From Chitinophaga pinensis (GTDB lineage Bacteria; Bacteroidota; Bacteroidia; Chitinophagales; Chitinophagaceae): DNA of 64,000 nucleotides. Below are positions 32,136-39,172 of the stretch, piece after piece. The first letter of the stretch is position 1, and every line of letters starts with the position of its first letter. The DNA lies in NCBI GenBank assembly GCA_902167325.1, contig LR632930.1:3906001-3970000 (forward strand), written 5' to 3'. Below the pieces are notes generated by a model. It had not been told where the DNA came from. It saw only the letters and a program-made list of their open reading frames with translations, and did not search any database. Both the position numbers and the translations under genes were made by a program.

Positions 32136-32660
32136 ATGTTTAAAACAATTCTGATGATGCTGACCCTTTGGGTTGGTAAGCCCCATGATGGGCAGCCAGG
32201 CAGTGGTCCCACCACGGTCATTTTCGTGAACTGCGCCGAGGAGCAGAACGGGCAGTTAACCTCTGTTGGCCGCGATCAGGCCGCATCGCTGATCCGGTTC
32301 CTTGAAAACGAATCCGTTAATGCAGTGTATTCCCCCTACAAACCCTGCCTTATGCAAACGGTTGAACCGCTGGCAAAGTCGCGCGGACAGCAGGTTACGT
32401 ACTTCCGGGATGCCTGTTTTGATGATGAGGAGGTGATGGACCATATCCTGTGGGTGATGGTTGAGAAAAATCAAGGCAAAACGATAGTGGTATGCGCAGG
32501 TCCGGGTAGTATCGAAAAAATGTCAAAGATGCTCGGAATACGGAAAAAATCGCTGAAACCCAATACAGGCGTGTTTGGGGAGGTGTTGATCGTCAACATT
32601 TTATATAAAGGGGAAGCGGTAGCACAAAAGTTGAATATGAATTTTCAAAAAAAAGTGTAA
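32136..32660 (+). CDS. Histidine-phosphatase-like protein without catalytic residues
   Basis: 174 residues with a short hydrophobic N-terminus. The fold markers of the histidine phosphatase (phosphoglycerate mutase) superfamily are there: TTVIFVNCAEE where active enzymes read VRHAE; LTSVGRDQAASLIRFLENESVNAVYSPYKPCLMQTVEPLAKSRG for the LTxxGxxQA...VYSSxxxRxxQTAEPLA region; and GKTIVVCAGPGSIEKM where active enzymes have a His (GHSNTI). So the R-H pair is N-C, the second arginine is missing, and the second histidine is Ala. It is probably a pseudoenzyme, perhaps a binding protein. It is isolated upstream of the gene desert. Confidence 0.75.
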   Translation: MFKTILMMLTLWVGKPHDGQPGSGPTTVIFVNCAEEQNGQLTSVGRDQAASLIRFLENESVNAVYSPYKPCLMQTVEPLAKSRGQQVTYFRDACFDDEEVMDHILWVMVEKNQGKTIVVCAGPGSIEKMSKMLGIRKKSLKPNTGVFGEVLIVNILYKGEAVAQKLNMNFQKKV

Positions 32661-32731
32661 TATTTGGCTCAGAGAGTGTGAAATCTGCATCTCTGCAGTT
32701 CACGCTTTCTCATAAGCATGGTTTCCGTTTA

Positions 32732-32760
32732 ACGAAAAAGCGGGGTTCTCCAACCCCGCT
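32732..32760 (-). terminator. Intrinsic terminator reading on the minus strand
   Basis: AGCGGGGTT, loop of four, AACCCCGCT. On the minus strand it is followed by TTTTTCG. No minus-strand gene lies directly upstream; the nearest (ALDH, stop 33650) has its own terminator. Confidence 0.6.
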
Positions 32761-32930
32761 ACTTCACTTAGCCTGTCACACTTTTCTTTCCGTGTTTCCC
32801 GCACACCTTTTTCAGAACAACTGTCACATTTTCACCTGATTTTCAAGCTAAAGGGCATTTTGTGCCATTAACTGTAAGGTTTTATCTGCCTGGCTGATGC
32901 TGTCTTCTATGCTGTTTTTAAGACGGCTAA

Positions 32931-33035
32931 AGGGAGTGTAAGGCAGTGTAGAGGCAGTGTAGACGTAGTGTACACCGGGTCTAAAGGTAGTCCAAAGGCA
33001 GTCCGGAGGTAGTAACGAGGGCTTGTAAAGGGAGG
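32931..33035 (+). repeat. Degenerate 11-bp tandem array, tract 2
   Basis: After a 10-base first unit (32931), eight gapless 11-base units run from 32941 to 33028, for example AGGCAGTGTAG twice in a row (32941, 32952), AGGTAGTCCAA (32985), AGGCAGTCCGG (32996), AGGTAGTAACG (33007), then AGGGAGG. All ten begin with A and eight with AGG. It lies in the gene desert between the pseudo-phosphatase and ALDH genes. Confidence 0.75.
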
Positions 33036-33222
33036 AATCTGCCCCACCGGAGCCTGCGGATCTTATCAGGCAGCAGGATGCCGGCGATAAGCAGCCGGTT
33101 GGCAAGAGGGGGTAATTGGGACAAGTCCCCACTGAAAACCGGGATCCGTACGAATGCTGAACCCTGTAAACTTGAATCAGTGTTTCCTCAGAGCAGGTAT
33201 AAATTTATTGCAGGAAAAGAAC
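33036..33222. other. Spacer within the gene desert
   Basis: The rest of the 32661-33649 gap outside the two arrays and the hairpins holds no supported gene. Short open frames on either strand are low-complexity readings of the arrays. At 33378-33388 and onward ACTAAG recurs 11 bases apart, a possible trailing edge of tract 3. Confidence 0.4.
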
Positions 33223-33365
33223 TGATACGGCTACAGTATGTCTGGCGTACAGGTAGCGTACGGTTACAGTATATCTAGCGTATAGCTAGCGTACGGCTAC
33301 AGCGCGATTAGAACGCTATTACAGCGCGATTAGAACGCAATTACAGTGCGATTAGCGTACGATTA
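33223..33365 (+). repeat. Degenerate 11-bp tandem array, tract 3
   Basis: Thirteen gapless 11-base units, for example GCGTACAGGTA (33245), GCGTACGGTTA (33256), GCGTATAGCTA (33278), CAGCGCGATTA (33300 and 33322), GAACGCAATTA (33333), GCGTACGATTA (33355). Column 10 is T in all 13 and column 11 is A in 12. Units alternate in places, giving a 22-base higher-order repeat. The most regular of the arrays. Confidence 0.85.
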
Positions 33366-33594
33366 GAGGAAGGAAAAGTGGTGAACTAAGGCGCACTAAG
33401 AAATCTGAAATCCTTTAGGGTATTTAGTTTTGGTTTTTGTCGATTTATTGAGGTTTCCGGGGCTTAAATTTGGCCTTTGGGTATCGTGCGCTCGTAGGGA
33501 GGGGAGGTGGCGGAAAGGCTGAAAATAAGGCTAAAAATGACCATAAATGGGTATTGAGGTGCGGATGGCCGGGAAACAGGTCTCTGACCGTATT

Positions 33595-33630
33595 TAAAAA
33601 AAGCCCTCCGGAAGTTATTTCCGGAGGGCT
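33595..33630 (-). terminator. Terminator of the ALDH gene
   Basis: AGCCCTCCGGAA paired with TTCCGGAGGGCT, loop GTTAT, followed on the minus strand by seven T. Twenty bases past the stop. Confidence 0.85.
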
Positions 33631-33649
33631 GGTAATATGACAATTGCCC

Positions 33650-35176
33650 TTACAGGTCGAATTTAATCCCCTGTGCCAAAGGCAGCTTTGTACTGTAATT
33701 GATCGTGTTGGTCTGCCGGCGCATATAAGCTTTCCAGGCATCGGACCCGCTTTCGCGACCGCCGCCCGTTTCTTTTTCACCGCCAAATGCCCCGCCGATC
33801 TCCGCACCGCTGGTACCAATGTTTACATTAGCAATCCCACAGTCGGAGCCGGCCTGAGACAGGAACAGTTCTGCCTCCCGGAGGTTCAGCGTCATGATGG
33901 CAGACGAAAGGCCCTGCGGCACGCCGTTCTGCAATGCAATGGCTTCATCCAGTTCGTTGTAACGGATCAGGTAGAGGATAGGCGCAAAGGTTTCGTGCTG
34001 CACGATCTTGTAGTGGTTCTTCACTTCCGCAATGGCCGGCTTCACATAGCAGCCGGATTCATAGCCCGCACCTTCCAGCACGCCGCCTTCCACCACAAAG
34101 GTGCCACCTTCCGCCTTACAGGCTTCGATGGATTGCAGGTAGGCATGCACCGCGTCTTTATCGATCAGGGGACCTACATGGTTGTTCTCATCCAGCGGAT
34201 CGCCGATGCGCAGCTGCTGATAAGCCTTCACCAGTTTGGCTTTGAAGGCATCATACACACTGTCGTGAATAATCAGCCTGCGGGTACTGGTGCAACGCTG
34301 GCCTGCAGTACCCACGGCGCCAAACACGCAGCCGATGAGCGACATATCGAGGTCCGCATCTTTCGAGATAATGATGGCATTATTACCACCCAGCTCCAGC
34401 AATGCCTTGCCTAAACGGGCGCCTACCATGGCACTCACGGCCTTGCCCATACGGGTGCTGCCGGTAGCGGAAACAAGCGGCACATTTACGTCGGAAGACA
34501 TCCATTCGCCCACTTCACGATCGCCCGAAACGAGGCAGGAAACCCCTTCGGGTACCCCGTTAGCCGCAAATACTTCCGCCGCTATCTTCTGACACGCGAT
34601 GGCGGTAAGGGGCGTTTTCTCGGAGGGCTTCCAGATACATACGTCGCCGCACACCCATGCCAGCATGGAGTTCCAGCTCCATACCGCAACCGGGAAGTTG
34701 AAGGCGGAAATGATACCTACAATACCCAGCGGGTGCCATTGCTCATACATCCGGTGGCCGGGGCGCTCGGAGTGCATGGTAAGGCCGTGCAGCTGGCGGC
34801 TGAGTCCTACCGCGAAATCGCAGATATCGATCATTTCCTGTACTTCACCATAACCTTCCTGCAGGCTTTTACCCATTTCATACGAAACAAGGCGGCCGAG
34901 GGCTTCCTTGTTGGCGCGGAGGGCGTCGCCCACCTGGCGCACCACTTCACCCCGGCGGGGTGCCGGCCAGAGGCGCCAGGTCTCGTAAGCGGCCTTTGCT
35001 GTAGCCACCACCTCGTCGTAATTGCTGCGGGATGCGCAGGTTACGGCGGCAATCACCTTCCCGTCTACCGGGGAAACCGATACAATTTCAGCTCCGCCCG
35101 CCGCCAGCCATTTGCTGCCGGTGGAAACGCCGCTGTTAAGACCTTTAATGCTGAATTGTTGCAGAATCTGCTCCAT
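33650..35176 (-). CDS. ALDH7-type aldehyde dehydrogenase (2-aminoadipate semialdehyde dehydrogenase-like)
   Basis: 508 residues. NAD(P)-dependent aldehyde dehydrogenase with catalytic Cys in [13 protein letters not shown], the Glu in [11 protein letters not shown], and cofactor-site segments [20 protein letters not shown] and [12 protein letters not shown]. The [13 protein letters not shown] block and the ending [40 protein letters not shown] are typical of the ALDH7/antiquitin group, which oxidises 2-aminoadipate 6-semialdehyde in lysine breakdown. A DUF1338 (2-oxoadipate-type) gene lies 1 kb away, in line with that role. It is divergent from the YeeE pair. Confidence 0.9.
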   Translation of the reverse strand: MEQILQQFSIKGLNSGVSTGSKWLAAGGAEIVSVSPVDGKVIAAVTCASRSNYDEVVATAKAAYETWRLWPAPRRGEVVRQVGDALRANKEALGRLVSYEMGKSLQEGYGEVQEMIDICDFAVGLSRQLHGLTMHSERPGHRMYEQWHPLGIVGIISAFNFPVAVWSWNSMLAWVCGDVCIWKPSEKTPLTAIACQKIAAEVFAANGVPEGVSCLVSGDREVGEWMSSDVNVPLVSATGSTRMGKAVSAMVGARLGKALLELGGNNAIIISKDADLDMSLIGCVFGAVGTAGQRCTSTRRLIIHDSVYDAFKAKLVKAYQQLRIGDPLDENNHVGPLIDKDAVHAYLQSIEACKAEGGTFVVEGGVLEGAGYESGCYVKPAIAEVKNHYKIVQHETFAPILYLIRYNELDEAIALQNGVPQGLSSAIMTLNLREAELFLSQAGSDCGIANVNIGTSGAEIGGAFGGEKETGGGRESGSDAWKAYMRRQTNTINYSTKLPLAQGIKFDL

Positions 35177-35193
35177 CTTGCTTGTGTTTTTTG

Positions 35194-35201
35194 TATTTTT
35201 C
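35194..35201 (+). promoter_or_regulatory. Possible -7 element directly before the YeeE gene
   Basis: TATTTTTC, 7 of 8 to TAnnTTTG, ending 4 bases before ATG 35206. Same close spacing as at bioD and DUF2027-Smr. Confidence 0.35.
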
Positions 35202-35205
35202 GTTC

Positions 35206-35775
35206 ATGAACTTTTTAAAGTCTCCCTGGCCTTGGTATGTTGCCGGACCGCTCATCGGCCTTTGCGTGCCTTTGCTGATGCTTATCGGCAATAAGGCACT
35301 GGGCATCTCCTCGTCGCTCCGGCACATTTGTGCGGCCTGTATTCCCGGCAAAATTCCGTTTTTTCAGTATGACTGGAAAAAAGAAAGCTGGAATCTCTGG
35401 TTCGTGGGTGGCATTGCCCTCGGGGCGGCCATTGTTTTACTGTTTTTTCATAATGGCCGGCCGGTGGATCTGAACCCTGACACGATTGCAGCCCTTCGGG
35501 CTAATGGCGTGCAGGAATTCGATGAACTGATGCCCGGTGATATATTCAACTGGGGCAACGTTGCTTCGGGGACCGGCCTGCTCTTCTTCATCACCGGCGG
35601 TTTCCTCGTGGGCTTCGGTACCCGCTATGCAAATGGCTGTACATCGGGGCATTCCATTTACGGGATCGCTACTTTGCAATGGCCTTCACTGGTGGCAACC
35701 ATCTGCTTTATGGCCGGTGGTTTTGCTATGACCAATTACATCCTTCCTCACCTTATGCGCTGGTTACTGTTATGA
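35206..35775 (+). CDS. YeeE/YedE family transporter, first subunit
   Basis: About 189 residues from ATG 35206 ([15 protein letters not shown]). Multi-pass membrane protein with the family's cysteine motif: [21 protein letters not shown], and a second Cys in [10 protein letters not shown]. YeeE/YedE (TsuA) proteins take up thiosulfate or other sulfur species through conserved Cys residues. This is the first half of a split pair; the next gene overlaps by four bases. A TTG-started extension of 8 residues is possible but unlikely. Confidence 0.88.
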   Translation: MNFLKSPWPWYVAGPLIGLCVPLLMLIGNKALGISSSLRHICAACIPGKIPFFQYDWKKESWNLWFVGGIALGAAIVLLFFHNGRPVDLNPDTIAALRANGVQEFDELMPGDIFNWGNVASGTGLLFFITGGFLVGFGTRYANGCTSGHSIYGIATLQWPSLVATICFMAGGFAMTNYILPHLMRWLLL

Positions 35776-36182
35776 AAAACCTGAAATTCCTTTTCACCGG
35801 TATGCTTTTCGGCATCATCCTCGTAAAAGCGGAAGTGATCTCCTGGTTCCGTATTCAGGAAATGTTCCGGCTGGAATCTTTTCACATGTACGGCGTAATC
35901 GGCAGCGCTGTATTCACCGCCATGCTGGGCGTACTGCTCATCCGGAAGATGGGCTGGCGCAGCGTGAACGGGGAGGAGATCGTTGTGCAGAAAAAACCAT
36001 TTACCAAAGGCAACATCATCGGCGGACTCATTTTCGGACTGGGCTGGGCTATTACCGGTGCCTGCCCTGGCCCCATATTCGCGCAGATCGGGAGCGGGTT
36101 TACCGTAGTGATCATTACGTTCCTGAGTGCTGTGGCCGGTACATGGGTGTATGGTAAATGTAAAGACCGTCTTCCGCACTAA
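35772..36182 (+). CDS. YeeE/YedE family transporter, second subunit
   Basis: 136 residues from ATG 35772, overlapping the previous stop (ATGA). Four hydrophobic helices and the second half-site of the family, FGLGWAITGACPGPIFAQIG, with its conserved Cys. The two half-size proteins together would make one TsuA-like channel. Sits between two lysine-catabolism-type genes with no obvious link to them. Confidence 0.88.
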   Translation: MKNLKFLFTGMLFGIILVKAEVISWFRIQEMFRLESFHMYGVIGSAVFTAMLGVLLIRKMGWRSVNGEEIVVQKKPFTKGNIIGGLIFGLGWAITGACPGPIFAQIGSGFTVVIITFLSAVAGTWVYGKCKDRLPH

Positions 36183-36187
36183 CGCCG

Positions 36188-37081
36188 CTACTGTTTACCC
36201 GTTTGCGAGGCATAAGTGCTTTCGAAGATCTTATCGGCATTATTGGCTTCAAACCCTTCGCGGCGGTGTTCCCTGCGGATGTCTGCCGGTGCCAGATGTT
36301 CGAACTGTGGCAACACTCTTCTTTCCGCAAACTCCACATACGAGCCGGCAATTTCCTGCTTTTCATCTCCCGCAAAATCCGCTTCTATCATCCTGGCAAC
36401 GGTACTGCTTTGCAGCAGGCCCTGATCAGGACTGGTCTTGATCTTACCACCGGAATCATTGAGGCGGAAGCCCTGTTTCTCCAGAAAAAGGTTGAAGTCC
36501 GCAATGGTATTATAACCTGCAGGCAGGTTGTGTACGCTTACGGTAAAGTGGTTGAGGTAATATCGGTTATAGATCACCCAGGCGGCATATTCGCTTTCTG
36601 CAGCGAGGAGTTTGTAGTCTGTTAAGGTGGGCGTGCGCCAGAGCCCGCTGTGTAGGAAATGATCTACGGCGGCACCGTCATTGAGGTTCAGCTCGTCTAC
36701 CGGATCGGTCGTTACTTCATCGGTATACTTATGAATGGTGAGCTGTGCCTGTGGCGAGAGGTCGTTCACCCGCAGTTCGGAGATGAAGATGCGCGGGAAT
36801 TGATCCGACGGGGGAGCGTACCAGTAAGCATCCAGTTTCTTTGCGGGGAAGTTGTAGAAATCCATTCTACGGTAACCGTAATGGAGGAAGATCTTTTCGA
36901 GGGATTGTATGCCGAGGTGCGGCACACCCAGGGTGCGGAAGGCGATGTGATCGTTTTCAATATCATTCGCCTTAGCAATAATGCCTTCAGCGATCATGGC
37001 CTTGATAATGGCTCCCACATCGGGGACGCGTTCCTGATAACGGCTCATCAGGCCGTTCAAAACTGTTTCCAGCGTTGTCAT
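36188..37081 (-). CDS. DUF1338 protein, 2-oxoadipate dioxygenase/decarboxylase (HglS)-like
   Basis: 297 residues from MTTLETVLNG. DUF1338 enzymes such as HglS are Fe(II) oxygenases that turn 2-oxoadipate into D-2-hydroxyglutarate in D-lysine catabolism. His45 (NDHIAFRT), His178 (YLNHFTVSV) and Glu250 (GSYVEFAER) fit the family's 2-His-1-carboxylate site (assignment by pattern, not alignment). The ALDH7 gene nearby would supply 2-aminoadipate, so the two fit one pathway. It converges with the YeeE pair, 5 bases apart. A 25-residue longer frame upstream is less like homologues. Confidence 0.88.
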   Translation of the reverse strand: MTTLETVLNGLMSRYQERVPDVGAIIKAMIAEGIIAKANDIENDHIAFRTLGVPHLGIQSLEKIFLHYGYRRMDFYNFPAKKLDAYWYAPPSDQFPRIFISELRVNDLSPQAQLTIHKYTDEVTTDPVDELNLNDGAAVDHFLHSGLWRTPTLTDYKLLAAESEYAAWVIYNRYYLNHFTVSVHNLPAGYNTIADFNLFLEKQGFRLNDSGGKIKTSPDQGLLQSSTVARMIEADFAGDEKQEIAGSYVEFAERRVLPQFEHLAPADIRREHRREGFEANNADKIFESTYASQTGKQ

Positions 37082-37252
37082 CAGCAGTAGAGATTTTACG
37101 TAAAAATTGTTGGTGAATAGTGAAATAGAGGGGCAGGGCGTGCGATCATGGCACATGCGAGCAGGTGCTGCGCAGGTAGGATAAGAGTGAAAGTTGTATG
37201 TTGATCATGGCATTCACGGAGGCGAATATAACGAAAGGGGCGGACTGCACAA

Positions 37253-37282
37253 AAAAAGCCCCTCCGCTTAGCTGGAGGGGCC
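37253..37282 (-). terminator. Terminator of panB
   Basis: GCCCCTCC paired with GGAGGGGC, loop of eight, followed on the minus strand by seven T. Twenty-five bases past the panB stop. Confidence 0.85.
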
Positions 37283-37306
37283 TGGTATCCTTTATCCCGG
37301 AGGGAT

Positions 37307-38125
37307 TTAGTATTGTTCGCGGTCGTTCGGGAAATCTTTCGCCTTTACGTCGTTGATATACTGTTTGGTAGCATTCAGGATATCGTCGTAGAGGTTAAGA
37401 TACCGGCGGAGGAAGCGGGGCTTGAATTCTTTGTTGATGCCCAGCATATCGTGCATCACCAGCACCTGCCCGTCTACATACTTACCGGCGCCGATGCCGA
37501 TGGTAGGGATGGTGAGCGCTTCAGCTACCTGTTTACCCAGCAGAGCGGGTATTTTCTCCAGTACAATGGCGAAAGCACCAGCTTCCTGCAGCAGTTTGGC
37601 GTCGCGGATGAGCTTTTCTGCTTCCGCATCGTCTGTTGCGCGAACGGCATAGGTGCCGAATTTATAGATGCTTTGCGGGGTAAGGCCAAGGTGGCCCATA
37701 ACGGGAACACCTGCGCTGATGATCCGCTTCACGGATTCAATGATCTCTTCGCCGCCTTCGATCTTTACACCGTGGGCGCCGGTTTCTTTCATGATCCGGA
37801 TAGTGGAAACAAGCGCTTCCTTGGAATTGCCCTGGTAGGAGCCGAAGGGGAGATCCACCACCACAAAGCTGCGTTTGATGGCACGCACTACGGAAGCGGC
37901 GTGGTAGATCATCTGGTCGAGGGTAATGGGGAGGGTGGTTTCATGACCGGCCATCACGTTGGAGGCGGAATCGCCCACCAGCAGGATGTCTATACCCGCG
38001 TCGTCTAAGATACGGGCCATGGAAAAGTCATAAGCGGTCAGCATGGAAATCTTCTCTCCGTCCGTTTTCATCTTTTGCAGCACATGGGTTGTGATGCGTT
38101 TGATCTCTTTGTTTACAGCAGACAT
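37307..38125 (-). CDS. panB: 3-methyl-2-oxobutanoate hydroxymethyltransferase
   Basis: 272 residues from [10 protein letters not shown]. It adds a hydroxymethyl group from 5,10-methylene-THF to ketoisovalerate, giving ketopantoate, the first step to pantothenate. [32 protein letters not shown]-like [48 protein letters not shown] and [23 protein letters not shown] are all family blocks. panC and panD lie 5 kb away. A 14-residue upstream extension in frame is rejected. Confidence 0.96.
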   Translation of the reverse strand: MSAVNKEIKRITTHVLQKMKTDGEKISMLTAYDFSMARILDDAGIDILLVGDSASNVMAGHETTLPITLDQMIYHAASVVRAIKRSFVVVDLPFGSYQGNSKEALVSTIRIMKETGAHGVKIEGGEEIIESVKRIISAGVPVMGHLGLTPQSIYKFGTYAVRATDDAEAEKLIRDAKLLQEAGAFAIVLEKIPALLGKQVAEALTIPTIGIGAGKYVDGQVLVMHDMLGINKEFKPRFLRRYLNLYDDILNATKQYINDVKAKDFPNDREQY

Positions 38126-38207
38126 TGCATTACGTTTTAACCGGGCCCATTGCCCGGAGCGGCACAAAGTTTGGAATAAATACCGGATTTGCCTACAATT
38201 ATTTGAT

Positions 38208-39101
38208 CTACGGTTGCGCCAGTGCGGAAATCTCCTTATAGAGCGCCCTTACGAGGCCGTCGGCCAGCCCGATCTTGGGAACGTAGATCTCCTGGATATC
38301 CGTCCACCGCATGACGTTCACGTATATCTGCAGAGCGGGCACGATCACATCGGCCCTGTCTTCCCGTAAATTATAGAGATGGATGCGCTCTTCTACAGAG
38401 AAGCTGCTGAATTCCTTATAGTAATCCTTCAGCAGGTCGAGCGTTAAAGGTTTGCCTTCTTTCTTTTTAGAGAGGGAGAATATTTTGTTGATGTTACCAC
38501 CGGAGCCGATGGCGATCATATTGCTGTAGTTTTTGAGGTGCAGCTTGAGGAAATCCTTCATCTGCTGCCAGTGCTGCTCTTCCACTTTGCCCTGCAGCAG
38601 GCGGATGGTGCCGATGTTGAATGATTCCTTGAACACCATGCGGTTACCGTTGAAGAAGGTGAACTCGGTGCTGCCGCCGCCAACGTCTATGTAGAGATAG
38701 CCCCGTGTTTTGTCGAGGTTTTCTGCTACATGGTTCTCGTAAATGTAATTGGCTTCTTCCTGCCCGGTGATCACTTTTATCTCAATGCCGGTTTCCCGCT
38801 TTACCCTTTCAAGGATCTCCGTGCCATTGGTGGCATCGCGCATGGCAGAGGTAGCGGCGGATTTGAGGTACTTAACATCGTACACATCCAGCAGGAGCTT
38901 GTAGGCTTTGATGGTATTCACCAGACTGTCGGCCCGTTTATCCGAGATCGTTCCTGCCGCAAACACATCAATACCAAGGCGCAGGGGCACCCGCACGAGG
39001 TTAACTTTCGTAAAATCCATTTCGCCGTTGGCCTTGGGCGACGCTTCCGTGATCAGGAGGCGCGCTGCGTTGGACCCAATATCTATTGCTGCAAGCTTCA
39101 T
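38208..39101 (-). CDS. Ppx/GppA family phosphatase
   Basis: 297 residues, the short form of the exopolyphosphatase/guanosine pentaphosphate phosphatase family. The actin-like ATPase fold shows [14 protein letters not shown] (phosphate 1), [14 protein letters not shown] (phosphate 2) and [11 protein letters not shown] near the end; EEANYIYE carries the catalytic Glu. It lies 71 bases downstream of ppk1 on the same strand, so the pair probably balances polyphosphate. It has its own -7 element. Confidence 0.9.
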   Translation of the reverse strand: MKLAAIDIGSNAARLLITEASPKANGEMDFTKVNLVRVPLRLGIDVFAAGTISDKRADSLVNTIKAYKLLLDVYDVKYLKSAATSAMRDATNGTEILERVKRETGIEIKVITGQEEANYIYENHVAENLDKTRGYLYIDVGGGSTEFTFFNGNRMVFKESFNIGTIRLLQGKVEEQHWQQMKDFLKLHLKNYSNMIAIGSGGNINKIFSLSKKKEGKPLTLDLLKDYYKEFSSFSVEERIHLYNLREDRADVIVPALQIYVNVMRWTDIQEIYVPKIGLADGLVRALYKEISALAQP

Positions 39102-39132
39102 TCCGTCAGTCCGGGTTTGGTGTGTGATGCAT

Positions 39133-39140
39133 CAAAGATA
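39133..39140 (-). promoter_or_regulatory. -7 element before the Ppx/GppA gene
   Basis: The minus strand reads TATCTTTG, an exact TAnnTTTG match, 31 bases before the ATG. The -33 element is not evident. It would allow expression apart from ppk1. Confidence 0.5.
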
Positions 39141-39172
39141 TTAAAACACATGGATTTCCGTGCCTGAGTGGC

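Noticed and set aside
32848-33278. Open frames of 66 and 94 codons in the gene desert
   Set aside because: They read through the 11-bp arrays, have repetitive composition and no ribosome site or recognisable domain.
33223-33365. CRISPR array
   Set aside because: Units are contiguous 11-mers without unique spacers, and no cas gene is in the window.
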